From Himantopus leucocephalus (Eukaryota; Chordata; Aves; Charadriiformes; Recurvirostridae): a stretch of DNA of 64,000 nt. The DNA lies in assembly GCA_003993805.1 (NCBI GenBank), contig RSEF01000019.1, forward strand, positions 7,305,129-7,369,128, in the 5' to 3' direction. The position numbers were made by a program, and so were the translations under genes. Shown here in pieces: positions 10,331-22,270 of this stretch. Each line of letters opens with the position of its first letter. Position 1 is the stretch's first letter. The notes under the pieces were generated by a model, which was given only the letters and a program-made list of their open reading frames with translations, was not told the DNA's origin and did no database searches.

Positions 10331-12060
10331 TCTGTCTCTCATGTCTAGCAGGGATCTCTCACACGTGCAGTGGAGGGGTCTTTTGGAAGAGCTACCATAT
10401 AGTTCTTATTGCTTTCACAGAGGAAGAACGGACGTTATCAAAAGTTGTTAACCACTGCTGTGGTTAATGTTCAGGAAGGGTATTAATATTAAGAACGTGC
10501 CCAGCTACAGGCATTTGAGCTTTGAAATCAGTTGCAACTCCATCGTAGTTTCTTGCATGTTGTAAAATAGAGGATGTGCTTGGTGCACCCGGAATTGCCA
10601 TCTGTCTTGGGCAGGACACGGATGATGTGTAGAGCCCTGTTGGGAGAAGGCTATGTGAAAACAGACAGATTTCCTTGTCTTTAATTTCGATTTTGATCTC
10701 AGCAGTTCTGGCCAGGCACCGTCACTAGTGTCACTTGCCTGACAGGGGCCACTTCAGCTGTGAGCCTGGGCTGAAGTTCTGCCATAAGAGCAGAATCTTA
10801 TTTTCATTGTCTGATAATGTGCCGGGAGCTTGTCTCTCCAGAATTGGTCTCACTGAAGCCCAGAAAGCTGCATGGAAAAGATGCACATGCTTAGTGGCAA
10901 CGAACAGCTGATACATGAGTTTGGTTGGTGGGGTGGGTTTTTATTATTTTTTAGTTAAATGAACTAGTTTGTGAAACTGTTGTGAAAGTGGAGAAGGTGA
11001 TTTGAAACATTTTAACTGAAACGCGTGACAGGCTTTAGCGAAGGAAGAAAAAGGTGGAAAAAGAGAAAACTGGGACTTAATTTCCTAAATTTATCTCTGA
11101 AAACATTCATCAGATTGAAAGGTGAGCCCATTTATCCAGTGAGTTGCAGTGATACGTGCAAGTGACAACTTGATAGGTCTCTGTCATCAAATACTCCTGT
11201 ATACATGAGGGGAGCATCAGCTCCTTCAAACGTGAAAACATTTTTGTGCTGTTCTGGATTTGTGCACCAAGCTGAGGGTAGGTCTGTTACCCAGATAGCC
11301 CAGAATTTCCCTCTGCTTTCTCCAGTCTCCGTCCCGCCCTAGCGTGGCCGGTGGTGCTCATCCTCGAGCTGCTGTGACAGCAGGAATTCAGCCCGTATGC
11401 CTGCACTTTGGCATCTTTCCAAAATCAATATTTTAAAGAAACGGAAATTATTCCTCCTACTGGAATCATGATTCATGCAATGATAGCATCAATATTAATA
11501 CAATAATCGAACTTTAATTTCAGTTGCTAAGTAACCTAGCATCCCCACAGAGCAAACTGGACTCAAACCAGAACAACTGAAAATGGAGAAAACTTCATGT
11601 GAAAAAGGAAATATTAAGGGGAGGGAATGTCCGTCGAGTACCAGTTTCTGCAGAACCATCCTCTCGGCTCAGCTAAAAGCTGAGATCTTCCTTCTTCCCA
11701 TGTTCTCTTTCTGTCTCTTCTCCAGTCCCCAGTTCTCTTGCCCGAGACCTGAGCCTCTGCTGCTCTGTGCTGGACACTGGCAGTGGCAGCGCTGCCGCCA
11801 AGGGCCTGCGGGCAAGAGTCAGAGCGGAGTGCTTGTTGGAGCTGTGCTGTTCAGATCTGCCACTTGCTATTCAAAAGGTGATCGTCGTAAAGAAAAACGA
11901 AATAAATATAACACGTGAAGTTCATTCTTCTGTATGGGTGACATCTGTAAGGTTTTTCTGCTTGAAATGTGAGTCGGTGAGAGTCTGAGTCTCAAAAGGT
12001 CAAACAGATTTCTCAGTTCAGGCAGTTTTTGTGTCAGAGGCGTTCAGCTGCTACAGTGCT
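10331..12060. other. Noncoding stretch, mostly AT-moderate
   Basis: No gene is recognised. The segment 11400-11545 is AT-rich and carries a perfect 12-bp palindrome GAATCATGATTC at 11463-11474 followed by several ATTAAT-type words, resembling a conserved noncoding element. The rest shows nothing specific. Confidence 0.35.
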
Positions 12061-12310
12061 CGTGTGACCCCTCTGAGCGCTCACAGCCGCTGATGCTCCC
12101 GGCAAAGGGGGAGCCTTGTGGTTTTGCTAACCCTGGGTTTTGGACCACGGCTGGGGTGTTCGCGCAGTGCCATTGCCCAAGCGGTGGGCACTGTTCGGTT
12201 GGGTCCAGTGCAGCGGGGTCTGAGCTGCCCCAACTCCCCAGCCGGTGCTTGGAGCTGCCAGCGACCGGCAGCGCCGGAGCCGCTCCTCAACCACAGCACT
12301 CACCGGCGGA
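12061..12310. other. GC-rich patch
   Basis: A short GC-rich patch is open in several frames on both strands with no recognisable protein. No promoter signal is visible. Confidence 0.35.
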
Positions 12311-13115
12311 AAGGGTCATGTTCAGCTCTGTTAAAAGTCTGTTGAAGTAAAGAATCACAAAGAAATAGTTTTCTTAAAAAAAAAAATATCTGATTTTCTT
12401 TCTTTTTTTTTCCCCTGCACACTTTGGAAGAAGACTGACTCAGTGTTTTTCTTCTGGCAAACTGTTTTGTCAGAGAAATCCCAGAGAGCTCCATTTCTGC
12501 TGTTTGAAGGTTATCTAATAGGCTTCAGTACGGCCAGTTTAGAAAGATGTGTCCTGATGTGCAGAGAGCTGGGATTAATGTAGAAGAGGAAAATTACTTA
12601 TTTCAATAGCTCTTTAAATAAAAAAGTGCATTTAAAAGAGGGAAGCCCATGGAAAGTGTTTCCATTGTACCGTTTTTTTCATTAAGCATTATCTTGAGAA
12701 GCCTGAAGAAGTCTGTTTATCTAGGAAATGAGATTCTGTTTTGGTAGATGATGCAAGTGGAGGTTGGGACAGGGTATCGGAGCCAGCTGCTGCAGAAGGA
12801 AAAATGAAAAGGGGTCATTCATTGTAATTTTTCCTCATGGTTGCCAGCAAAACAGAGGAAGGAACATGTCCTCTAGGATTTCCCAGCTGGCAAGAACATC
12901 CTCACAGGCTGACTTCCAAGCACACCAGCAAATGGGAAAAAAAAACATTAAAAAAAATCGCTAGAGACCTACATCTTCGTGGCTGATATCAGCGTATTGG
13001 CTAGCGCCCTGGTTGTTTTAATGTAAGAGTTGCATGATAATGTGAAGGAGAGAATAAACAAGATCCCCAACTCTAGGAACATACCCTAATTGCTCTTATT
13101 TTTGTATTTCAGGGC

Positions 13116-13703
13116 TCACTGGCCTATGTCTGCCTTTTCTGTCTCTGCCTTGCTGCGCTTCCTCCTCCTGCAAACCAGTTCTGCCTTTTGGCCCTGTGGG
13201 ATCCCTGTGCAGAGCCCAGCACTGGCCATGGAGAGATGCCTGGCAGGTCTGTCGTGGTCAGCAGGATGTTTTTTCATTTTCCAGACATCAGCTACCTCAT
13301 TTTCCACTGTCTGTAATTTCCTTCTTGTCTCTTTAATTAGCTCACCTAATGCATTGGCTGCAAACAGCAACCCAGTCTGCTCTTTCTTCTTTTCACATAT
13401 CGATATATCATCTGCTGTGACTACTAATTTATGCAGACCCAGCTGTCCTGCTCCCTTGTCTTTCTACTGGCTTGCTCGTTTATCCACCTGAGGTTTGGTA
13501 CTGCATATTGGGAAGCCTTCTGACAACACGGCAACCTTCCTGTGCTCACCACAAGATACACGTGTTGAGAGGGACCTAGACCCTGTACAAGTACATTTCT
13601 GGATCAGAAGTTGCTTAAGGGCAAGAACTGTCTCTGTGGCATTTATTTGTACAAATGGCAGTTCAGGCAAGTCTCCGTCATTCTTCTGAGTCTTCTGGTG
13701 CTC
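13116..13703 (-). pseudogene. Possible decayed coding segment on the minus strand
   Basis: Seen: on the minus strand, an acceptor-like TTCTACAG ends at 13704. From 13703 down to 13116 a single reading frame is open except for one TAG at 13466-13464, giving about 195 codons. The second part, about 115 codons, contains a helical, Lys/Glu-rich stretch with heptad-like spacing (word IKETRRKLQTVENEV) and a basic tail ending near 13120. I do not recognise the protein. One stop in about 195 codons at moderate GC is fewer than expected, which fits an old pseudogene, a relic exon or a transposon ORF fragment. The opposite strand is also open for 133 codons, so composition or chance remains possible. 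An L2/MIR-like tail was considered for 13600-13660 and not accepted. Confidence 0.25.
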
Positions 13704-14543
13704 CTGTAGAATTGTTATTAAATGATCATCATTTAGTCATTTCTTGGGAACCTTGACCCTGCCTGGATGCATACATCAGCAGGCGCTCAGCAATTTTCAC
13801 TCAGATTTATTGCCACTGAAAACAAATAAAATCACGTCGAACTCTTTTGTCTCCCTCTTGGGCCGTCGCGTAGTTGATTAGCTTTATGGGCAGCTGTCAG
13901 TTCAAGGCAGACTGTTTTGTGCTAATCATCAGCAGATCTCACGTGATTTCTTCCGAGTGCTGTTACCTGTTCACACCACGCAGCCACAGCATGGACGTGC
14001 GCAGAGGTGCTGGGTGTCATCTCCTAAGTCAGAAAGGAGGTCCCCCAGCATGTGTGAACCCACCAGCGAGTGCGAACCCAGAGACCTTATTCCCACAGAC
14101 TGTTCTCAGGGATGTTCTCCCTCGAGCTGTCCTCACAGGCTCTGCTTAATTACCTCTTAGCTCCCCAGAAGTTTCCCTGTTCTGCTCTGATTTAGTGTCT
14201 CCATGGCTCTGCAACAACTGGAGCTCACAGGTCTCATTTGTTAGGTCTAATCTATATTTTTTTTCTTAAACACATGATACATGTTTTATCACTGCAGGCA
14301 CAAGGTCATGAGTAGTGACTCCAAGCCCACTGGCACCCTCGGGTCGTTAGTTGTTCTGGTACCTGATCTCAGCTGAGTGCCAGTACTTAATTGCAAATCC
14401 TAATCCTGTTCAAAAGATCTGGTCTGAAGAAGTGAGAAAAGCTTGCAGAAATGTATTTGATTTTTTACAAAAAATCATTTTAATGTCTTAATATTCTGAA
14501 ATTCAAATTAAAGCAGGAAGAGGTATTAAATCCACTTACTCTT

Positions 14544-14570
14544 TTTGTTTGTTTGTTTGTTTGTTTGTTT
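14544..14570 (+). repeat. (TTTG)6 microsatellite
   Basis: There are six TTTG units plus a trailing TTT, with no interruption. Confidence 0.9.
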
Positions 14571-14640
14571 CACTTCATTTGGATGATTTTATTTTAAGGC
14601 ATAGTCCAGGAGCACTGAAGTCGATGAAAATTTTGCTGTT

Positions 14641-16560
14641 GACTTCAGCTGCATTGAGATGACACCCTTGAGGCAATTTCAGGTTATGCAGGGCTGGCAT
14701 ACAGAACAGGGCTGCTGTAGCGTGCACATCCTACTCAATAGCTGGGGGAGGAACGGACTCTCTGGACCCAGAGGGGTTTTGAAGAGCCTGTGTGTTGTGC
14801 AGATTTTTCAGCAGGTGGACGGATGCGTCTCCCTGTCAAAGAGGAGTAACTCTGCTGAAATCGGTGGTGCTGGAGCAGACGCCAGCCCGACAGTCCTGCT
14901 TCATCGCCAGTGCTGGACATGTCACACCTCCACTGGCAGGAGAGTGTCCAGTGTTACCTACAATGAAAAGCTCACCGTCCTGCCGGGTGAGCAGTTTAAC
15001 TCACTGAGCTCAGTGTGATTGTTGTTAATCCTCCGATCACTGCGTTTGTCTTGCAGTGATAAATGACGATAAAGTGAGCTGCGGTGCTCGCTCCATGGCG
15101 AGCCCCGGGTGAGCGGTGGTGAGTTCCCCTGAGCCACAGTGCACCGCCTTAAGAAACAGCCTGGTGTTGTCCCCGGGACAGGGGGGCATGTGAGCCCTTG
15201 GGATTCCCAGCCCCTCTGCTGCTGACAACGTGCCCCCATGTGCCGTGCGGCTCCAGAGCCCTGCCGAGAACCTGGTGAGCAGGGTCTCGCTTGCCAGGGC
15301 TGCTTTGTCTTGAAGCAAAGCCTTGGTGAATAAACATGATGAAATGACACCAGATAAATAATAACAATAATGGGTATATTTGACTTTTGCTTTCTTCTGA
15401 TAAGTGTAGCTCTAGGCAAGTTGAGAAGTCTCTGTTTGCACAGATGTAACAGCACCAGTGTGCTCCAGTCACCCCCCCATTCAGGATAGTGCCCCAGCTG
15501 AATTGCGCGCTGCTGAACCACGGTGGGCATGCGAAGACAGAGCCCTCCGCAAAGTCACCTCCATGCTCTGGGTCGAGGTAATTTGCAGCTCGGGAAAACC
15601 TGACATTTTAGACTCTGCCACTCCAGAAAATGTGTGTGGCTGGATGCCGAGAGGGAGCAGTGCAGCCCCGGCGCTGGGGTTTTGGTGGAGCATTCTCGCC
15701 TTGCAGAACTTGCACACCACTAGGAAGGGAAACTGGCCACATTTGGGGCTTTGCAGCAGGGAAGGAACACTGTGCTTTGTGTTGCTGAGTATTTCTTAGT
15801 GTATGGACAAAATTCTTGCTGGATAAACCATTAGCCTGGGGTCTCAAAGGAGCTTGGAGTTGGATACCCAGCTCCCTTTGTTCTGCTTTTTCAAAGGTGA
15901 AAAGAGAAATTAATCACAAATGCACAAGAGGAGGGAGTGCTACGGCAAGTGAAAGCTTTGAACGTGGTATTTAGTGGAGCCAAACGAGCTGTTGCCTTCA
16001 AAAACTGAGCTGAGAGTTGGGGGAGATGCTAAACTCGTGCTTGGGCAGTGAGAAAGACCAGTCTCTGTTAGCCCTTCCTTCCAGTCCGCACTGATCTGCA
16101 CGGGTGAGGGATTTCTTCCTCGCCAGCGCTGGCAAAGTTATCCCAAACTAGACCTTGAGTGTCTGTGGGAGTTGAGGAGGTCTGTACAAACACGACACAG
16201 CAGAGACATCACTAACCTTGACCGCAAAGTATACTTTTTTCTTTCCTCTGCATCTTCTGGCTTTCCTGAGAGTGTGGTCGACATTTCTTAACAACAGTTC
16301 TCCAAAAGGCTCTTCCATTTTGCTGATAACCTCTGTGCCTCCTCAAAACCCAGGTGTCTGCCCTCCACCAGGACCGGTTCCGGAGGGGTTCCCGCACTCT
16401 TGCGTGCGCTGGGGAGCTCTGATCTGCGGGAGCGTGAGGAGCGTGGCAGCGCTGCAAGAGCTGCAGGAGGGGTTTCAGCACGGGCTCTCACCGGCGTGCT
16501 GCAAAGCGAAGCCACTGGAGCCGTGGGAGGGAGTTAGGTCAAAAGGCAGAAGTTGCTACT
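14641..16560. other. Mixed stretch with GC-rich segments
   Basis: No gene is recognised. GC-rich parts lie at about 14690-14940, 15070-15300 and 16330-16540. Long overlapping open frames on both strands (the largest is 190 codons, minus, 14958-15530) have no domain. The palindrome and hairpin at 15002-15060 are listed separately. Confidence 0.4.
15002..15060. repeat. Perfect 14-bp palindrome followed by 8-bp hairpin
   Basis: CACTGAGCTCAGTG at 15002-15015 is a perfect palindrome. Twenty bases further, ATCACTGC (15036-15043) and GCAGTGAT (15053-15060) form a perfect 8-bp stem with a nine-base loop. The two structures share the CACTG/CAGTG core. Confidence 0.65.
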
Positions 16561-19500
16561 AAGCACACAAATTTTGCTGACTTCAATGGGTGTCAGGTCC
16601 TCCAGTGCCTCTTGTGCTTGCAAAAAAATAAAGTGATCACAATAGAGAGCAAGCAGGGACTTTCTAATTGTAGGGAGCCTTGACGTTGTCTTCCGATTAT
16701 GTTGAGGGAGGGCAAATTATCCATGGCAAATTACTTTGATTGCTGTCTCCGTTATTTGGTCTTAATCCTAACTTGATACCTTAGGCTAGACGATAAAATT
16801 CTCCCCTTGCAAACAAATTATACTTCCCCCCCCGGCTCCCCGAGTGTGTCAGTCATTCTTGCCGAGGTGATTTCTAGGAGGTAGGCTTCTCCTTCTTCCC
16901 TTCTTCCAAACTATGTATTTTTCATGGTCCTGATTTTTCTGTAGCTATTTATTTTTCCTTTGAAGGAAAGTAGAAATCAGACCTAAATAATCTGCTTGAT
17001 TTTTATCTGAGGCAGCTGTGCTGGGACAGAACCCATTGTTCAGATCTGTTACCTTTTCCACAACAGAGATAAATTAATTACAGGGCTTTCCCCTGATATC
17101 CAGACTCTTGCCTGCAAATGTTCGCATAAAAGATGAATGACAATGCGATTCTCATTACAGCTTGATGAATTAGCCTTTTCACTTCAGTTACAGCAGAGTC
17201 TACTTCATGGTCAACAGTCTTGTTTAGACCCAGCCGTTTTTTTTTTTTTTCTCTCCTTCAATTCAAATCAAGTATTTGCCGTCAGATTCCTTCTCTTGGT
17301 GCAATCCATTGCTTTGCAGTGCCCATTAGAATTTTTCACTTTTCCAGGGAATTTGCTACACTGGCACACCATTCACCTCACCCTGTGCAAGCTTCACCTA
17401 TACCGAGATATTACAGCAATGCAGGTACTTAAATAATCGCCAGTCCCCGAGGGCCCCTTTCATGTGCTTGTGGATTTCCTGGGGCAGCTGGCCCTGGCTG
17501 CTCTCTCCGCCAAGGCACTGGGGCGACAAGTTGCTTGAGCTCATCCAGGGAATGGGGGCGATTGGTAGGAGCTTTGGAAGCATTGCCTACAGCTGCCCGG
17601 GGCTCCCAGGAACCCGTGACTGCCGCGAGAAGACGACCACAGGAAGGGAGCAGTTACTTCACAAACCCTCTCTGCATTATCAGAGTTAATGGTTGGGAAG
17701 TGAACTTGGAAATAGCGGTCGGTTCTTCCATACAAACTAGATGTAGACACACAATAATCTTGGTGAAGTATAATAAACAGTTTAGTTAAAACTGAAATAA
17801 AATGGGGCAGGAGGGAAATGTGCAGCAGTTTTTCCTGGGAGTTGCACATGTGTTTATTCCTTTCCAGTCCGTGCGAGGGTGGGAGAGCTGACGGTCCAGC
17901 CCCCAGCAAGCTGCGGCGCGGGAACGCTTTGTTTTCAAGGGCACAAGTGCCGTTTTGCCAACCTGTTCTGCTGTGAGAGGCCAAATGGTTTTCCTGGGTA
18001 ATTTGAAAAGCTATTGTCTACACAAAACCAAAGTCAAAATAACCGTCCCTGCCAGGTGCTATTTTACAAAGAAAGAACATTGTGTTTCTTGCTCAGAGTT
18101 CTTGGCAGTTTATCATGTTCATTTGCTTGTATCTTTAAGTGTCAACATCTTGATCAATTTTATGGCACTTGCCTGTGGTCAGAATATTACTAATGGCAGC
18201 TCTGATTGGTGTTTAGGGACAGGAATAAGTCATTCATAATGACTGTAAGTGAAAACATCAAAATATCAGTAGAAAAATAGTAGCCATAGCGTCAGGCTGT
18301 CATTATTTATGTGGCAGTATTTACTTGTACATCTCTTCTATGTATCCTAATCCTTCCCAGGCCACACTTACTTTGCTGGCTCCTCCTGGTTTTAAGAGGT
18401 CTGTGTGCTGCTGGAAGCGTTATCAGAACCAGATGCCGAGGCCGAGTGATGGCAATGGTCACCCAGTGGCTTCTGCCTCAGGAGGCAGCGCCTGTTCCCC
18501 ACCGGCATCCCCTCCCTCTGGGGCAGCCCTGGGAGGAGACATGAGCATCACTGACCCTCTCCTGTACATTCACACCTCTTTGGGGACATAAGGTTTTCCA
18601 GAGTTTTCCGAATCCCCTGGTCTGTCTGCTCAACAACCCCCTTTTGCTGAGGACAAGGCAAACATCTGAAAAAATTGTTTTTCTATATAGCGTTTGTGTG
18701 AAGATGTGTGTGCAGAGGCATCAGAAATTGGGGAACTGGAGGGAGAAGCTGCGAACTCTTCAGCAAGTCTGGGGCCATTTTAAAAATTTCTCTCCGAACA
18801 TTGAGTCCATTTCGAGAACTTGGGAAAGAGGGTTTTTTTTCTTGTTCTATTTTTGTAAGGTGAGTGTGTTCACCAAAGAGTTTTCCCAAGTCTCTCTCCT
18901 CTCTCCATTAAGAAAACCCCAGTGAACAGGTTAAAAATAGAACCAGCCTCTTCTGCTCTAATAGCAAGGTGCTTTTACCTAGTCCCAGTTTGTGCTTTGG
19001 AAATTTGCTGATAAATGGCATTTTTGTAATGGGAGACTTGAACATTTGGGGTTAGGAAAATATTTAAATACATGAATTTCAGATGTAATGAGAAGTGCCA
19101 TTTTAAGTCATGTTGAGTAGGCACTTAATCTGTGCTTGTGCTGAACCGTACTCCAGCCTACCTTTAAGCAGGTTTTCTGAAATCAGAGCTAACAGGTCAG
19201 ATATGGTCCATTTCTTTCCATCAGCATTACTAGTCCCTGGACCTTCCGCAGTCGGAGAGGTGGGTTAATTGGTGTTACGTTTGGGTATCAATCAGGCTGT
19301 GAAGTAGGATAATAACCATTATATTCCATTGTTTTAAATCCTGAGAGGATCTGAGGGTAAAACACCTTACTGAATAGTCATTAAATTTGGGAAACTTCAA
19401 GTGAAAAAGAATATCAATACTAAGAATGAACACTTAAGGTTGAAGAAAGAACCTCTGTCCTTCCCATCAACTGGAGAGCAAGAACGAATGTCAGAAAGAC

Positions 19501-20860
19501 TATTTGCACTACCTGATTGTTCTGAGATTGTTTTGAAAAACGGCCATGAATAACGACTTCCCATTCCACACTCCAGAATGGTCTTTTCCCATTTCCTCAC
19601 CAGCTGAAAGTGGGGGAAGTCAGATGATGTGACAGCTCCAGGAAGGGCAGACAACAGGGGAAGGGGCTTACGGCACAAGAGCAAGGCGTCCCGGAGTGCC
19701 GCTGCTGCTCTCGCAACACCAGAAGGAAGTTAGGAGCATTGCATAGGAAATACCACACACTCCTCTGTGTCGGATGGAGAAGTGGAGCTGGGTGAAATTT
19801 CCTGGGATGGAGTTAAGCGCTTGCAAGAGTGGTGCTGGCATCCCATGCAAGGCGGGCGACACGTGACTGGCAGAGGGACTGAATGCTGCTTTGCATGAAA
19901 TGAAATGTCAATACCATTAATTTTATGGCGCAGCAGCCAAAATGCTTGTAACTGTCAAGGACTTTCATCAAAGTAACGTCTTTCCATCTATGGCACTGGA
20001 GTGCAGAGGAATTTCAGTTGCTTACTCTTAAAGTTGTCTTTATGTAAAATAATAATAGTAATAAGAATTTTCTTAACAGAGTGCTTTCAAAAGCAGTTTT
20101 TGACATTTATCAAAATTGGAAGTTTTTACTGAAATAGAAATAACATCAGAAAATTGTTTCCTTCAAGAAGCATACAAAATATTTTAAATGTATCAAAATT
20201 ATCATTTAAAACTGTTATTTAAATTATTCTTGAACATGGCAAAATCAGACGGATAGAGTGAAGTCATCTGCCCCCCTCCCTCTTTTTTTTTTAAAATTTG
20301 GTTGTGTTCTGCTGTATAGTCCTCTGCAATCTGAATTTGGAAATGCTCAGGTTTTGAGAAGCTGAGGACCAGGGCTAAGAGCAAGGAGAAGGGACACTAA
20401 ATTCCTTGAAGTCAAGCCACTGAGCCTTGGAAAGCATTTCCCTCTCCCCTCCCGAAGTTGATAAACGTAATAAAATTGATGAATATTTATTTCGTGTAGC
20501 CCATTTATCTTGTCCATATTTGGGGCTTTTTTGTGCTTGTTTATTTGCAAGCCCTGGAGAATTGGGATTTAGTGGCACCAATGTTAATTAGAAGTCAATT
20601 TCTGTAATCGCTCAAGAAGTGCTTTTATTCTCATCCAGACATGGCATGAAATCAGCGCTGTGTCACTCTGACAGCCGGTCTCAACGAAGTAATCACCATT
20701 CTCACGCAGAATATTCAAAATAATTCCCTAGAGTGCAATGCAAGAAAACAAAAAAAGAAAAAAAAAAGAAATTGTAATTTGCTGTTGGACTTTACACAAA
20801 TGGGAAAATGAGCTGAACTTCAGAAACGCCTTATTTGATGTGAAAGTCTCGCCTGCGTGG
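16561..20860. other. Long AT-rich noncoding stretch
   Basis: No gene is recognised. A T14 run lies at 17237-17250 and a poly-T-rich tract near 18831-18856. The segments 16680-17140, 19000-19130, 19900-20240 and 20590-20780 are AT-rich and could hold conserved noncoding elements. An A-rich tract (AAAACAAAAAAAGAAAAAAAAAAG-like) is near 20745-20770. A GC-richer island at 18400-18550 is too short to call. The coding-like plus frame at 19375-19640 is listed separately. Confidence 0.4.
19375..19640 (+). pseudogene. Weak coding-like frame with a frameshift
   Basis: Seen: one plus-strand frame is open for about 57 codons from roughly 19375, ending in TAA after GGCCATGAA near 19553. The overlapping +1 frame starts with the ATG in that same word and stays open for another 28 codons to a TGA near 19632. 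Together they could be a single old frame broken by one indel. The peptide has no recognised domain. The lengths are within chance expectation, so this is only a pointer. Confidence 0.12.
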
Positions 20861-22270
20861 AAAGCAATAGACATCAGTGCGGCATAGCTGTAAGAGCGAG
20901 CGCCCTGTCCTGGGGTGGACGCTGGGCACGCAGTTACCCACTGGCCCCACAGCCAGGAGTTCTCCAGGTGAGTCACTGATGGAAAGATGCTGCTCCTCTG
21001 GGTCCTTACACTGCAATATTTTCTGAAACCTATTATACGGTTAATATCTGCAAAGCGCATGATTTCGTTGTTTGATATAATTTTATTCAATATAGCTGCC
21101 TCATTGCATAAAGGTCTTGGTATTTAATATTTAATAGCATAAATCCCACGTGAGTCCTAGGCAGAGGATGAAAATTACATTTTAAATTAATGTGCGCTCA
21201 AAGCCTGCTCTTGTTTCTTTCTGCATTTAAAGGCCAACAGCCATTTTCAAGCATAATACTGGCTTCCAGAGACGATGCCCGTGTTCTCCTCTTCAAAACG
21301 GCTAGTTATCCTCAAAAGGTCTGTGGCAGTAACTGTTCATGTGCTGAGACAGAGCAAGCGGGCGCCCGTTTCTGGTGGCACCGGCAGTGTGAGGAGCGAC
21401 GCTGCCCCGGGCCACGCCGTGCGCCGCCTGGCACAGCGTGTGGTGGGGATGCAGCCTGGCAAGGGTGCCTCGTTACTAGTAATGCAAAGAGCTAATTAGT
21501 AGGACAACAGTGTGACTGCGGTCCCTAATGAGCGGACTGAGCGCGATCACCTGCAGGGAAGGAACTTTCCCGGCAGCATCGGAGCGGGAGCGGAGTCCCC
21601 GGACAGGGCAGTGGTCCCGGGGGAGCCGCCAGCCCTGCGTCACGCCTCACTGGCACGTTTGAGCAAATGAATCTCATCAGGAGGTGAACGAAACATCATT
21701 CAACAGGCTTGGGGCTTTTGCTGCGGAGGGCCAGGGAGCTCCTGGGACTGTGGATTTTGAGTAACGCGGTCCAGCTCTCCGCAAAGCTTCAGCTTTTACA
21801 AGCATTACAGTGTGTGTGACTTTGGTGGAGATACTCAGCTTGCTCTGTTTGGGGGGACAGGTCACACATCCGCAGTGAAATATGCCATTTTTTTCTGAAA
21901 ACCTGAGTCAACATTTTTCTTTCTGCTGTGCAGGTGAAGAGGGTTACCTCCAGCTGGGTGCCCTGCGTACCCCGGTCCTCTCAGCACGGACACATGGGAC
22001 CCGCACAGTCTTTTATTGCTCCTTCGTACTGGCAGCGCGTGGGGAAGGACGCCCGCAGCAGTGCCCGGCAGAACCCTCCTGTGCGGCTTTGGGGTCTGCT
22101 GTGGAGCCGTGGCCTCCTGACGCCGGCACTGCACCGCAAGGGACGCGACGTGGCGGGTTCCAGACAGCGCCCGTCTCGCCTCGGGGGAGATAACCAGCAG
22201 CTCCTGGGTGCTCCCTCGTACTGCAGCAGCGCGCACCCCGGTCGGGTTTTCAGAGCCTCGTCAGCATCCA
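20861..22270. other. GC-rich region with AT-rich interruption
   Basis: CpG-rich patches lie at about 20890-20970, 21350-21640 and 21950-22260, separated by AT-rich sequence. A consensus donor CCAG|GTGAGT is at 20967/20968, and a good acceptor-like tract ends TGTGCAG at 21933. Neither pairs with a partner well enough to define an exon. Several overlapping frames are open on both strands, and none is recognised. Confidence 0.35.

Larger units (their letters stand above)
12311..14640. other. AT-moderate stretch with homopolymers and a coding-like minus frame
   Basis: No confirmed gene. An A11 run lies at 12376-12386, with a T-rich tract just after it. A good plus-strand acceptor-like sequence (T-rich, ending TTTCAG at 13113) precedes a stretch open on both strands. 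The minus-strand frame at 13116-13703 and the TTTG microsatellite at 14544-14570 are listed separately. Confidence 0.4.

Noticed and set aside
13590..13665. Possible L2/MIR-like repeat tail (GGGCAAGAACTGTCTCTG and following)
   Set aside because: It resembles the 'gggcagggactgtctctgt' wording of some amniote repeat tails, but only over about 20 bases. The expected neighbouring segments are missing, and the same bases lie in an open minus frame.
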